In this document: positions 1 to 8,914 of the stretch, piece by piece | Position numbering within the stretch: the first letter of the stretch is position 1 | Layout of the letters: each line of letters starts with the position of its first letter | Assembly: GCF_023074055.1 (NCBI RefSeq) | Contig: NZ_JADPKR010000013.1 | Span: 496,001-560,000 of the forward strand | Source of the DNA: Bradyrhizobium sp. 141 | GTDB taxonomy: Bacteria; Pseudomonadota; Alphaproteobacteria; Rhizobiales; Xanthobacteraceae | Length of the DNA: 64,000 nt | Reading direction: 5' to 3' | The notes under the pieces: model-generated | Seen by the model: only the letters and a program-made list of their open reading frames with translations | The model's database searches: none | What the model was told of the DNA's origin: nothing | Position numbers and translations under genes: made by a program

Positions 1-1
1 T

Positions 2-238
<237 letters not shown>

Positions 239-273
239 GCCGGCATCAGCCCTGGCGGTTCGAACACGACGCC

Positions 274-304
274 CGCCGGCCGGGTGCCATCCGCCCGGCC
301 GGCG
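274..304 (+). terminator. Strong GC hairpin after the autotransporter gene, candidate terminator
   Basis: CGCCGGCCGGG at 274-284 pairs perfectly over 11 bp with CCCGGCCGGCG at 294-304, with a 9-base loop. It lies 35 bases after the stop codon. There is no T-run, so it may stabilise the 3' end or act with Rho rather than as a classical terminator. A separate 16-base perfect palindrome, TCCTCCGATCGGAGGA, follows at 307-322. Confidence 0.45.
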
Positions 305-383
305 CCTCCTCCGATCGGAGGATGTCGCATGCTACGGTTGTGTTATTCTCGCCGGCATTGATCATTCAGTGCCATTTTGAGCC

Positions 384-1502
384 ATGCACAGACCGCAGAA
401 ACTGCCAGACCTCGTCGAATCCATCTACGATGCCGGGCTCGATCCCTCGCTGTGGAATAACGTCGTGGCCGGCATCCGGGATTTCGTCGGTGGCCAGGCC
501 TGCGGATTGTTTTCGAAGGACTCGATCAGCAAATCCGGTGTCACGCATTACTATTGCGGAGCGGACCCGCACTACATCCAGCTCTATTCCGAGACCCATT
601 CGAAGTTCGATCCGCTGACTGTCCTGCCGCCACACGGCCAGATTGTAAGCATTCCGGACCTCGTCGATTTCGGGGAATATCGCAAGGGACGCTTCTACCA
701 GGAATGGATGCAGCCGCAGGGCTGCAGCGATGCGGCCAATGTCGTGCTCGAGATGTCGAATGCGAGCTGCCCCGTGATGATGACCGTGCTGTCGGGCCGC
801 CGCATGGTCGATCGAGGCATGAAGCAGCGCCTCTCGCTCCTTGTGCCGCACGCCAGCCGCGCGCTCCTCATCAACCGCGCCATGACCGCGCAACTGACGC
901 TGGCGACGGCACTGGCTGATGTCCTCGACAATCTGACGGCCGGAATCTTCCTGCTCGATGTCTTCTGCCGCCTGGTGCATGCAAATTCGGCCGGTCACGC
1001 CTTGCTCGCTGCCGACGACGTCGTTCGGTCTGTTGCCGGACAGCTCGTGACCTGCAGCACTGAAGCCAATCAGACGCTTCGCGACGCGCTTGCGGGCCGC
1101 CGCGACGGTACGCTGCTTGCCGCAGGCGGCCATGCTATGCCGCTGCTGTCACCCACGGGCGAGCGCTATGTCGCTCATCTGCTGCCGTTGTCCTCCGTGC
1201 TGCGCAATGGCAGCGAGCGCGTCGTCGATGCCGCCGGTGCGCTGCTTGTGCGCAAGGTGTCGCTCGATGGACGATCCTGTGGCGAATTGATCGCGCGGAC
1301 GTTCGATTTGACGCCGGCAGAGCTCCGCGTGTTCCTGTCGATCGTCGAAATCGGCGGTGTCCCGGAGACGGCGGCCGCGCTGGGCATAGCAGAAACGACG
1401 GCGAAGACGCATCTGCATCGCGTCTTCGCCAAGACCGGCGTGCGCCGGCAGGCCGATCTCGTCAAGCTCGGGGCGGGATTTGCCAATCCGCTCGTCCACT
1501 GA
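384..1502 (+). CDS. LuxR-family transcriptional regulator, first of a tandem pair
   Basis: A 372-residue DNA-binding regulator. The C-terminal 65 residues form a LuxR/GerE helix-turn-helix (LTPAELRVFLSIVEIGG, then AAALGIAETTAKTHLHRVF, about residues 305-365). The upstream part has no receiver-domain signature; it looks like a GAF/PAS-like sensory region beginning with ESIYDAGLDPSLW, so a small ligand or redox signal is more likely than phosphorylation. The next gene encodes a close paralog of exactly the same length, and this one should be read as half of a duplicated pair. No LuxI-type synthase lies nearby. The ATG at 384 gives the same N-terminal spacing as the paralog. The function is known only at family level. 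Confidence 0.85.
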   Translation: MHRPQKLPDLVESIYDAGLDPSLWNNVVAGIRDFVGGQACGLFSKDSISKSGVTHYYCGADPHYIQLYSETHSKFDPLTVLPPHGQIVSIPDLVDFGEYRKGRFYQEWMQPQGCSDAANVVLEMSNASCPVMMTVLSGRRMVDRGMKQRLSLLVPHASRALLINRAMTAQLTLATALADVLDNLTAGIFLLDVFCRLVHANSAGHALLAADDVVRSVAGQLVTCSTEANQTLRDALAGRRDGTLLAAGGHAMPLLSPTGERYVAHLLPLSSVLRNGSERVVDAAGALLVRKVSLDGRSCGELIARTFDLTPAELRVFLSIVEIGGVPETAAALGIAETTAKTHLHRVFAKTGVRRQADLVKLGAGFANPLVH

Positions 1503-1613
1503 CCGGTAGATCGCTCTCGGCGTTGAACCTTTTGCTTCGGCGGCAGACTCACAGAAGCCGCCGGGCGAAGAACATTCCGCAAATCTCCAGCTTTGACATC
1601 ATTGGCTGTTCCG

Positions 1614-2732
1614 ATGCCCCGACCTCCAGGTCATTCCGAGTTGATCGAGAGCATCTATGATGCGGGGCTCCACCCTGAGCTGTGGAGCGATGTCGTCGTC
1701 ATGCTCAATGCGTTCATCGGCAGCCAGGCCTGCGGTCTGATTTCGAAGGATACGGTCAGCAAGTCCGGCGCGACGCACTATTATTGCGGGGTCGATCCGC
1801 ATTACATCCAACTCTATTCCGAAACCTATTCCCGGTACGATCCGCTCGCCCGGCTTCCTGGGTATGGCGAGGTGCGCAACATTCCGGACCTCGTGAATTT
1901 CGACGAGTACCGCCGCGGGCGCTTCTATCAGGAATGGCTGCGTCCCCAGGGCTGCGTCGACGTCGCCAACGTGGTGCTGGAGCAATCGAAGTCGCCGTGT
2001 CCGATGCTGATGACCGTCATCCCGGGCAGGGAGATGCTTGACGCCGAGCAGCGCGCGCGCATGCAGTTCCTGGTCCCGCATGCGAGCCGGGCTCTGATGA
2101 TCAACCGCGCGATCGAGCGGAAGCAGCAACGGGCGACCGCACTGGCCGACGTCGTGGACCGTCTGAATGCGGGCGTCATCCTGCTCGATTCAGCCTGCCA
2201 TATCGTCCACAGCAATCCGGCCGCGGAAACGATCCTGGCCGCCGACGATGTCCTGCGCTCCATCTCGGGTCGGCTGGTGACGAGATCCTCCGAGGCTAAC
2301 CTCGCCCTGCGCAATATCTTCCGTGATCCGGGAGAGGTTGCCGTGGCGGCGGCTGACGGCCGAAAGATCCCTCTGACGTCGCATGACGGATCGCACTACG
2401 TCGCACACGTGATTGCGCTGCCCTCGCTGCTGCGCGATGGTGCGACGGAGCGCACGTCGGCCGTAGGGGCCTTGCTTGTCTGGAAAGCGGAACTCGACAG
2501 TCGCTCATGTGCAGGCCTGATCGACCGCACGTTCGAATTGACGCCTGCGGAACTGCGCGTTCTGCAGTCAATCGTCGAGGTCGGCGGTGTGCCGGAGACC
2601 GCGGCTGCACTGGGGATCGCCGAGACGACGGTGAAGACGCATCTGCATCGTGTCTTCGCCAAGACCGGCGTTTCCCGTCAGGCCGATCTTGTCAAGCTTG
2701 CGGCGGGATTTTCCAATCCGCTTCTGCACTGA
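1614..2732 (+). CDS. LuxR-family transcriptional regulator, second of a tandem pair
   Basis: A 372-residue regulator co-linear with its upstream neighbour from the first residues (ELIESIYDAGL) to the last (GFSNPLLH). The C-terminal LuxR helix-turn-helix is nearly identical (AAALGIAETTVKTHLHRVFAK). A TTG at 1593 could add seven residues, but the ATG at 1614 aligns exactly with the start of the paralog and gives the same length, so it is preferred. Both share the conserved block THYYCG.DPHYIQLYSET, probably part of the sensor fold. The intergenic gap is only 111 bases, and a strong terminator follows this gene, so the two are probably co-transcribed. Confidence 0.85.
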   Translation: MPRPPGHSELIESIYDAGLHPELWSDVVVMLNAFIGSQACGLISKDTVSKSGATHYYCGVDPHYIQLYSETYSRYDPLARLPGYGEVRNIPDLVNFDEYRRGRFYQEWLRPQGCVDVANVVLEQSKSPCPMLMTVIPGREMLDAEQRARMQFLVPHASRALMINRAIERKQQRATALADVVDRLNAGVILLDSACHIVHSNPAAETILAADDVLRSISGRLVTRSSEANLALRNIFRDPGEVAVAAADGRKIPLTSHDGSHYVAHVIALPSLLRDGATERTSAVGALLVWKAELDSRSCAGLIDRTFELTPAELRVLQSIVEVGGVPETAAALGIAETTVKTHLHRVFAKTGVSRQADLVKLAAGFSNPLLH

Positions 2733-2804
2733 CGCGCACGCGCGTCGCGGACTGATCGCTGCAGCTCGCGGCAGGTTCAAACATAGACATCATTAGAAAG
2801 TTAT

Positions 2805-2837
2805 CGCGCGTCATTCGATCGAATGACGCGATTTTTT
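2805..2837 (+). terminator. Rho-independent terminator after the LuxR pair
   Basis: CGCGTCATTC at 2807-2816 pairs perfectly with GAATGACGCG at 2821-2830 around a GATC loop, and is followed by ATTTTTT. This is a textbook intrinsic terminator and ends transcription from the two LuxR genes. Confidence 0.9.
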
Positions 2838-2962
2838 GCGTTCTCTTCTAGAGACACGTCACACGATTACTTGTTCTGGCGTATCAGAGTTTGTGTGAAG
2901 CAACTCACAGCAGGTTGGTGTGAAGTCCATCATTCTCTCGTACAGGTTGAGATGAGGTCGTC

Positions 2963-3220
2963 ATGCGAAGGACGTCACTTGCGATGGCCGACCAGTTCCG
3001 TGACATCGTCGCTCGCGTCGTGGCCGTGCTTCGCGAGCAGCGTAAGATCGACGCGCGGCGCGCATTGCAGCGCTATCACCATCTGCTGGCGCAGCCGGAC
3101 GAAGCATTGCCTTTGAACGAAATCATTCCGGCCGGCAAGGAAGAGGATGTTTCAGGAAATGCCTACGGATTTGATGCGCGCGAGCGCGACGCCAGCCAAG
3201 CTGCATTCGAGCGCGCGTAA
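2963..3220 (+). CDS. Small hypothetical protein, predicted cytoplasmic
   Basis: An 85-residue protein without a recognised domain. It is rich in charged residues (REQRKIDARRALQRYHHLL), predicted helical, with no membrane segment or signal peptide. A GAGG motif sits 7 bases before the ATG at 2963; a second ATG at 2984 with GAAGGA upstream is an alternative start. Its 3' end overlaps the next small gene by about 74 bases in another frame, so at least one of the two starts may be wrong. It has its own intergenic region after a strong terminator. No function can be assigned. Confidence 0.5.
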   Translation: MRRTSLAMADQFRDIVARVVAVLREQRKIDARRALQRYHHLLAQPDEALPLNEIIPAGKEEDVSGNAYGFDARERDASQAAFERA

Positions 3221-3392
3221 TTTCAACATCGTCGCGATCGTGCTGACCGCGGCGCTTGTTGCACTTCAGCTGGTCGGACTGGCGCTTCTGGAACGATCCC
3301 ACGCGCACGCGATGCACGTGTCGTTTCCGCGCGAGGCGGCCGTCTGCACCGAGAGTCCCGATCCTGTTGTCCCGCAGATCCCCTACGATTGA
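3147..3392 (+). CDS. Small single-pass membrane protein, hypothetical
   Basis: An 81-residue protein with one clear hydrophobic segment at about residues 27-50 (FNIVAIVLTAALVALQLVGLALL) followed by a short polar tail with one Cys. The ATG at 3147 has AGGAAG close upstream; the ATG at 3174 would still keep the membrane segment but has no visible ribosome-binding site. It overlaps the preceding small gene and ends 14 bases before the start of the TSUP transporter, so it may be co-expressed with that transporter. No known family is recognised. Confidence 0.45.
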   Translation: MFQEMPTDLMRASATPAKLHSSARNFNIVAIVLTAALVALQLVGLALLERSHAHAMHVSFPREAAVCTESPDPVVPQIPYD

Positions 3393-3406
3393 CCGGAGGA
3401 CGGTCC

Positions 3407-4135
3407 GTGCCTGATGTCACGACTCTGATTCTGCTTAGCGTTGCCGTATTCGCCGGCGCCTTCGTTTCTGGGCTCTCCGGTTTCGCGTTTTCGGCCGTCG
3501 CGGGTGCGATCCTGCTGCGGGTGTTTCAGCCGCTCGAAGCCGTGCCGCTGATGATGGCGTGCAGCATCGGCGTGCAGGCAACCAATCTGTGGGCGCTCCG
3601 ACGCAGCATCCGCTGGGAGGGCAGTCTGCTGCTGATCGTCGGCGGATTGATCGGCGTACCCATCGCTGTGTCGCTGTTGCAGAGCGCGGATACTCATCTG
3701 CTCAGGCGCGGATTCGGCATCATCGTCGCGCTCTATGCGGCCTACATGCTGCTGCGCCCGACGCTGGTGACGGCCGGTGAGACGGTCGGCCGGCACTGGG
3801 TCGCGCTGATCGGGTTCGGAGGAGGGCTTGTCGGCGGGCTGACGGCGATGCCGGGTGCAATCCCGACGATCTGGTGTGACATGCGCGGCATGCCCAAGAG
3901 CGAGCAGCGCGGCCTGGTGCAGCCTTTCATCGCCGCGATGCAGCTCTTCGCGATCGTCCTGCTGGTCGGACACCAGGACCTGTCGTCAAAAGTCTTCGTC
4001 GACCTCGCGGTCAGCCTGCCGGCGCTGTTTGCCGGATCAGCGCTCGGCGTGATCGCCTTCCACCGCGTCAACGAGACGGTCTTTCGCAAGACCGTGCTCG
4101 TTCTGTTGCTGCTCTCAGGGATTTCCCTGGTCTAG
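3407..4135 (+). CDS. TSUP-family (TauE/SafE) anion exporter
   Basis: A 242-residue inner-membrane protein with about seven to eight hydrophobic segments, starting with a long one near the N-terminus and ending LVLLLLSGISLV. The glycine-rich motif GFGGGLVGGLTAMPGAIPTIW in the middle is typical of the TauE/SafE/TSUP family, which moves sulfite, sulfoacetate and other small organic or sulfur anions. The GTG at 3407 has GGAGGA six bases upstream and is preferred over the TTG at 3389. The stop overlaps the convergent RND permease gene by four bases. The substrate cannot be read from the sequence. Confidence 0.8.
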   Translation: MPDVTTLILLSVAVFAGAFVSGLSGFAFSAVAGAILLRVFQPLEAVPLMMACSIGVQATNLWALRRSIRWEGSLLLIVGGLIGVPIAVSLLQSADTHLLRRGFGIIVALYAAYMLLRPTLVTAGETVGRHWVALIGFGGGLVGGLTAMPGAIPTIWCDMRGMPKSEQRGLVQPFIAAMQLFAIVLLVGHQDLSSKVFVDLAVSLPALFAGSALGVIAFHRVNETVFRKTVLVLLLLSGISLV

Positions 4136-7100
4136 TGACCCACAGTCTGGACCGGCGCCGCGCTGGTGTCGCTGCCGTGGTGCGTCAGCGGCTTCATGCC
4201 AGTGACGGTCCGCAGCAGCACGTAGAACACCGGCGTCAGGAACAGGCCGAACACGGTGACGCCGATCATGCCGGAGAACACGGCGACACCCATGGCGCGC
4301 CGCATCTCCGAGCCCGCACCAGTCGAGAGCACCAGCGGCAGCACGCCCATGATGAACGCCATCGACGTCATCAGGATCGGGCGCAGCCTTAAGCGGCTCG
4401 CCTCGATCGCAGCCCGGATCGGCGTGCGTCCTGCGAATTCGAGCTCGCGCGCGAATTCGACGATCAGGATCGCGTTCTTGGCCGAGAGTCCTACGAGGAC
4501 GATAAGCCCGATCTGGGTGAAGACGTTGTTGTCTCCTTTGGAGATCCAGACGCCGAACATGGCAGCGAGCAGGCCCATCGGCACGATCATGATGATCGAG
4601 AGCGGCAAGGTCAGGCTCTCGTAGAGCGCGGCCAGCACCAGGAACACCAGCAGGATCGCCAGCGGGAACACCCAGAGGCCGGAATTGCCGGCGATGAACT
4701 CCTGATAGGTCAGGTCGGTCCATTCGAAGGCAAAGCCGGGCGGGAGCACCTCCGCCGCAATCCGCGTCGCCGCCTCCTGCGCCTGGCCCGATGAAAAACC
4801 AGGTGCCGCTGCCGCGTTGATGTCGGACGACAGGAACCCGTTGTAGCGGATCGCGCGCTCCGGCCCCGCGCTCTGGCGGATTGTGAGTAGCGCCGACAAC
4901 GGCACCATGTCGCCGGAGGACGAGCGTACCTTCAGCTGCCTGATGTCGTCGGCACGGGCGCGGAACGGTGCGTCAGCCTGGACGCGAACGGAATAGGTGC
5001 GGCCAAACTTGTTGAAGTCGTTGACGTAGTAGGAGCCGAGGTAAATCTGGAGCGTATTGAACACTTCCGGCACGGGCACCCCTAACTGCAGCGCCTTGGT
5101 GCGATCGATGTCGGCGAACAGCTGGGGCACGTTGACCTGGAAGCTCGAGAACACGCCGGCGATCTCCGGCGCCTTCTGCATCGCCGCCATGAACGCCTTG
5201 GTCGCCTCGTTCAGCGCCTCATAGCCGAGACCGGCGCGGTCCTCGATCTGCAGCTTGAAGCCGCCGATCGTGCCGAGGCCGTTGACCGGCGGCGGCGGGA
5301 ACATGGCGATGAAGGCTTCCTGGATGCCGGCATATTTCTTGTTCAGATCGGCCGCAATTGCATTCCCGCTCAGGGCCGGGCTCTTGCGCTCGTCGAACGG
5401 TTTCAATGTCGAGAACACGATGCCGGCGTTGGACGAGTTGGTGAAGCCGGAGATCGACAGGCCGGGGAAGGCGACCGAGCTCTCGACACCGGGCTGGGTC
5501 AGCGCGATGTCGCTCATCTTGCGGATGACCTCTTCGCTACGGTCGAGCGTGGCACCATCGGGCAGGCGGGCAAAGCCAACCAGATATTGCTTGTCCTGGC
5601 CCGGCACGAAGCCGCTCGGCACCTGCTGGAACAGGAGAGCGGTGAGGCCGACCAGAACCGCGTAGAGGCCCATCACGGCGGCCTTGCCCGAGATCACCCT
5701 GGTGACGCTGCCGCCGTAATTTTCCGAGGAGCGCGTAAAAGCCTTGTTGAATGCGCGGAAGAACCAACCAAGGCTCTTTTCCATGATGAGCGTCAGCCTG
5801 TCCTTCGGTTCGTTGTGGCCCTTGAGAAGCAGCGCCGACAGGGCCGGCGACAGCGTCAGCGAGTTGACGGCGGAGATTACGGTCGAGATCGCGATCGTCA
5901 GCGCAAACTGCTTGTAGAACTGCCCGGTGAGGCCGGAGATGAAGGCGAGCGGCACGAACACCGCGATCAGCACCATGGCGATCGCGATGATCGGCCCCGA
6001 GACCTCGCGCATCGCCTGATAAGTGGCATCGCGCGGCGACAGCCCGGCCTCGATGTTGCGCTCGACGTTCTCGACTACGACGATGGCGTCGTCGACGACG
6101 ATGCCGATCGCAAGCACAAGGCCGAACAGGCTCAGCGCATTGATGGAGAAGCCGAACACGTGCATCACGGCAAACGTGCCGACGATCGACACCGGCACGG
6201 CCAGCAGCGGGATGATCGATGCGCGCCAGGTCTGCAGGAACAAGATCACGACCAGCACCACCAGCGCGATCGCCTCGAGCAGCGTGTGGATCACCGCCTC
6301 GATCGAGGAGCGCACGAACTGGGTGGGATCGTAGACGATCTGGTAGGACACGCCCTCGGGCATGTTCTTCTTGATCTCCGCCATGGTGGCGCGGACGTTG
6401 TCGGAGATCTGCAGCGCGTTGGAGCCCGGCGCCTGGAAGATCGGGATCGCCACCGCCTGCTTGTTGTCGAGTAGCGAGCGCAGGCCGTATTCGGAGGCCC
6501 CTAACTCGATGCGCGCGACATCGCGCAGCCGCACCACTTCGCCGCGTGCACCGGTCTTGACCACGATGTCGCCGAATTGTTCCTCGTTCGCAAGCCGGCC
6601 TTCCGCGTTGACGGAGAGCTGGAGATCGATGCCCGCAACGTTCGGGGAGGAGCCGACCACGCCGGCGGCGGCCTCGACGTTCTGCGCCTGGATCGCCCGC
6701 ACGATGTCGCTCGCGGTCAGTCCATGCTCGGCGGCTTTCTGCGGATCGACCCAGACCCGCATCGAATAGTCGCCGGCGCCATAGAGCTGCACGTCGCCGA
6801 CGCCGTCGATCCGCGCCAACCGATCCTTGACGTTGAGCACGGCGTAGTTGCGCAAATACGTCATGTCGTAGCGGCCGTTCGGCGACAGCAGGTGAACGAC
6901 CATGGTGAGATCGGGCGACGACTTCTTGGTGATGATGCCGAGCTGGCGCACCACGGCGGGCAGGCGCGGCTCGGCCTGCTGCACGCGGTTCTGTACCAGC
7001 TGGGTGGCCTTGTCGGGGTCGGTGCCGAGCCGGAACGTCACCGTGAGCGTCATGGCGCCGTCAGTGGTCGCCTGGCTCGACATGTAGAGCATGTTCTCGA

Positions 7101-7320
7101 CGCCGTTGATCTGCTCCTCGATCGGCGTTGCCACCGTCTCCGCGATCACCTTGGGATTGGCGCCGGGATAGGTGGCGCGTACCACGACGGACGGCGGCAC
7201 CACGTCGGGATATTCCGAGATCGGCATCGCGAACAGCGAGATCAGGCCGGCAAGGAAGATCAGGACCGAGAGAACGCCTGCAAAAATCGGACGATCAATG
7301 AAGAATTTTGAGAGATTCAT
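4132..7320 (-). CDS. RND multidrug efflux permease, MexF-like (HAE1 family)
   Basis: A 1062-residue inner-membrane proton antiporter that would expel drugs or toxic organic compounds through a tripartite pump. The start MNLSKFFIDRPIFAGVLSVL and the block SEYPDVVPPSVVVRATYPGANP match the MexF/BpeF branch. The proton-relay pair is visible in TM4 (GIVVDDAIVVVENVE), and the TM10 lysine in GLSAKNAILIVEF. Length is normal for the family. It is transcribed after the adaptor gene, separated from it by a palindromic repeat, and no outer-membrane factor is encoded here, so a TolC/OprN-type channel must come from elsewhere. Expression is probably under the divergent TetR regulator. Confidence 0.93.
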   Translation of the reverse strand: MNLSKFFIDRPIFAGVLSVLIFLAGLISLFAMPISEYPDVVPPSVVVRATYPGANPKVIAETVATPIEEQINGVENMLYMSSQATTDGAMTLTVTFRLGTDPDKATQLVQNRVQQAEPRLPAVVRQLGIITKKSSPDLTMVVHLLSPNGRYDMTYLRNYAVLNVKDRLARIDGVGDVQLYGAGDYSMRVWVDPQKAAEHGLTASDIVRAIQAQNVEAAAGVVGSSPNVAGIDLQLSVNAEGRLANEEQFGDIVVKTGARGEVVRLRDVARIELGASEYGLRSLLDNKQAVAIPIFQAPGSNALQISDNVRATMAEIKKNMPEGVSYQIVYDPTQFVRSSIEAVIHTLLEAIALVVLVVILFLQTWRASIIPLLAVPVSIVGTFAVMHVFGFSINALSLFGLVLAIGIVVDDAIVVVENVERNIEAGLSPRDATYQAMREVSGPIIAIAMVLIAVFVPLAFISGLTGQFYKQFALTIAISTVISAVNSLTLSPALSALLLKGHNEPKDRLTLIMEKSLGWFFRAFNKAFTRSSENYGGSVTRVISGKAAVMGLYAVLVGLTALLFQQVPSGFVPGQDKQYLVGFARLPDGATLDRSEEVIRKMSDIALTQPGVESSVAFPGLSISGFTNSSNAGIVFSTLKPFDERKSPALSGNAIAADLNKKYAGIQEAFIAMFPPPPVNGLGTIGGFKLQIEDRAGLGYEALNEATKAFMAAMQKAPEIAGVFSSFQVNVPQLFADIDRTKALQLGVPVPEVFNTLQIYLGSYYVNDFNKFGRTYSVRVQADAPFRARADDIRQLKVRSSSGDMVPLSALLTIRQSAGPERAIRYNGFLSSDINAAAAPGFSSGQAQEAATRIAAEVLPPGFAFEWTDLTYQEFIAGNSGLWVFPLAILLVFLVLAALYESLTLPLSIIMIVPMGLLAAMFGVWISKGDNNVFTQIGLIVLVGLSAKNAILIVEFARELEFAGRTPIRAAIEASRLRLRPILMTSMAFIMGVLPLVLSTGAGSEMRRAMGVAVFSGMIGVTVFGLFLTPVFYVLLRTVTGMKPLTHHGSDTSAAPVQTVGH

Positions 7321-7350
7321 GGCTTTGCCCCTGCGCGAGAGACAGCTCTC

Positions 7351-7465
7351 CCGTCATTCCGGGGCGTGGGCGAAGCCCGCGAACCCGGAATCCAGAAGTG
7401 ATGTCTTGGTGTTCTATGACTGCGTCACTCCGGGGTCGCGCTGCCCGCGCGCCCCGGAATGACGG
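7351..7465. repeat. Palindromic intergenic element between the RND adaptor and permease genes
   Basis: The ends are a perfect 16-base inverted repeat: CCGTCATTCCGGGGCG at 7351-7366 and CGCCCCGGAATGACGG at 7450-7465. A shorter relative with the same GTCATTC..GGAATGAC ends lies at 47364-47449. It could fold into a long hairpin in the mRNA between the adaptor and permease genes and alter their relative expression. Confidence 0.75.
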
Positions 7466-7471
7466 AGAACG

Positions 7472-8716
7472 CTAGCGTTGCACCACGTCCTGGTTGCTGT
7501 GGTTGGAAGCCTGCTGTGGCCCACGCGCACCCATTGCGGCGACCTCGGTCTTGAGCAAGGCGCCTGGACGCACACGCTGCAAGCCGTTGACGACGATGCG
7601 GTCGCCGGACTTCAACCCCTCGGTCACGATGCGCAATCCGTCCACGGCGCCGCCGAGCGTGACCGGCCGGTAGACCGCCCGGCTGTCGTCCCCGACCGCC
7701 ATCACGAATTTCTTGTCCTGGTCGGTGCCGATCGCGCGCTCGTCGATCATCACCAGCGTCTGCTGCTTCGGCTGACCCATGCGCACGCGGGCGAACTGGC
7801 CGGGGATGAGACGCCCGTCCTCGTTCTGGAAGACCGCGCGGACACGGATCGTGCCGCTCTGGCCGTTGACCTGGTTGTCGATCAGCTGGATATGGCCTTT
7901 CGCCGAGAGACCGCCGGAGGTCGTCATCTCCACCGGAATCTGGTCGAGCTTGCCGCGCTGGCCCTTGGCATCCGCGATCGAGTTCAGCGCACGCAGCACG
8001 ACCTCCTCATCCGCATCGAACGACGCATAGATCGGATTGACCGAGACCAGCGAGGTCAGCACCGGGGAGGCGGTGCCGGCGGCGACGAGATTGCCGACGG
8101 TGACCTCGATCTTGCCGACGCGGCCGTCCACGGGCGCGCGCACCTCGGTGTAATCGAGATTGAGCTTTGCGGTCTGGAGCGTTGCCTCGGCCGCCTTCAC
8201 GTTGGCGATCGCTTCGCGGTTGGCGTTCTCGCGCTGATCGAAATCGCGGCGTGTCACGACCGCGTTGCCGACGAGCTGCGCGCCGCGTTCGACCTCGCTG
8301 GTGGTGAACACCACGCGCGCCTTCGCCGCCTCGAGCTGAGCGTTGGCCTTGTCGACCTCTGCCGCGTAAGGCGCCGGGTCGATCTTGAACAGGACGTCGC
8401 CGGCCTTCACCAGTGCGCCTTCAGTGAACTTGGTCGCAAGAATCGCGCCGGCGACGCGAGGGCGGAGCTCGACGCGGTTGATGGCCTCCAATCGGCCGGA
8501 GAAGTCGTCCCACAGCGCAGTCTGCCGCGGCTCGATCATGGCGACAGTGACGGGCACCGCCTGTTCAGCCGCGGCGGCCGTTGCGGTTGCCTGGGCGGGC
8601 CGAAAATAGTGGCTGGCCGCGATCGTACCGGCCACGGCAAGGACGCCAACGATGGCGACGCCGCCGAGGAGGCGGCGAAGGCGGCCGGCAGAGGAGGTAT
8701 TTTGAGTGGGGTGCAT
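7472..8716 (-). CDS. RND efflux periplasmic adaptor (membrane fusion protein), MexE-like
   Basis: A 414-residue adaptor that bridges the inner-membrane pump to an outer-membrane channel. An N-terminal membrane anchor (LLGGVAIVGVLAVAGTIAA) is followed by the barrel-sandwich/lipoyl half (LRPRVAGAILATKFTEGALVK), a coiled-coil hairpin (about residues 110-170) and the mirror lipoyl half (LDYTEVRAPVDGRVG). It is the first gene of the pump operon and lies opposite the TetR gene. A perfect palindrome, TGTAGTG-TT-CACTACA, sits just upstream of its start. Confidence 0.92.
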   Translation of the reverse strand: MHPTQNTSSAGRLRRLLGGVAIVGVLAVAGTIAASHYFRPAQATATAAAAEQAVPVTVAMIEPRQTALWDDFSGRLEAINRVELRPRVAGAILATKFTEGALVKAGDVLFKIDPAPYAAEVDKANAQLEAAKARVVFTTSEVERGAQLVGNAVVTRRDFDQRENANREAIANVKAAEATLQTAKLNLDYTEVRAPVDGRVGKIEVTVGNLVAAGTASPVLTSLVSVNPIYASFDADEEVVLRALNSIADAKGQRGKLDQIPVEMTTSGGLSAKGHIQLIDNQVNGQSGTIRVRAVFQNEDGRLIPGQFARVRMGQPKQQTLVMIDERAIGTDQDKKFVMAVGDDSRAVYRPVTLGGAVDGLRIVTEGLKSGDRIVVNGLQRVRPGALLKTEVAAMGARGPQQASNHSNQDVVQR

Positions 8717-8731
8717 TTGCGCGCTCCAGAT

Positions 8732-8747
8732 ATGTAGTGTTCACTAC
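8732..8747. promoter_or_regulatory. Palindromic operator in the RND/TetR divergent promoter
   Basis: TGTAGTGTTCACTACA is a perfect 7+7 inverted repeat with a two-base centre. It lies 16 bases before the adaptor start and about 170 bases before the TetR start. TetR-family repressors that face the pump they control commonly bind such a site, so this is the likely operator. Confidence 0.7.
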
Positions 8748-8783
8748 AGATGTGGAGCTGGATATCGCAATGCAAGATACTTA

Positions 8784-8799
8784 TGTAACATTCACTAAG
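8784..8799. promoter_or_regulatory. Possible second, weaker copy of the TetR operator
   Basis: TGTAACATTCACTAAG matches the palindrome at 8732-8747 at 11 of 16 positions and keeps the half TTCACTA. The two sites are offset by 52 bases, close to five helical turns, which would allow repressor molecules on the same face of the DNA. Confidence 0.4.
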
Positions 8800-8914
8800 A
8801 AAATTGTACGCCGATACCGCGACAATGGGAAGACACAAGAAAAAGAAAGCCAGAACAAATAGATAGGATCCGGCGTTAGCTGACATGGGACGCCGATTCC
8901 GAGGAGATAGGCAC

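Noticed and set aside
2823..3116. Open frame of 97 codons over the terminator and small-gene region
   Set aside because: It begins inside the terminator hairpin and runs in another frame through the small gene at 2963, with no ribosome-binding site.
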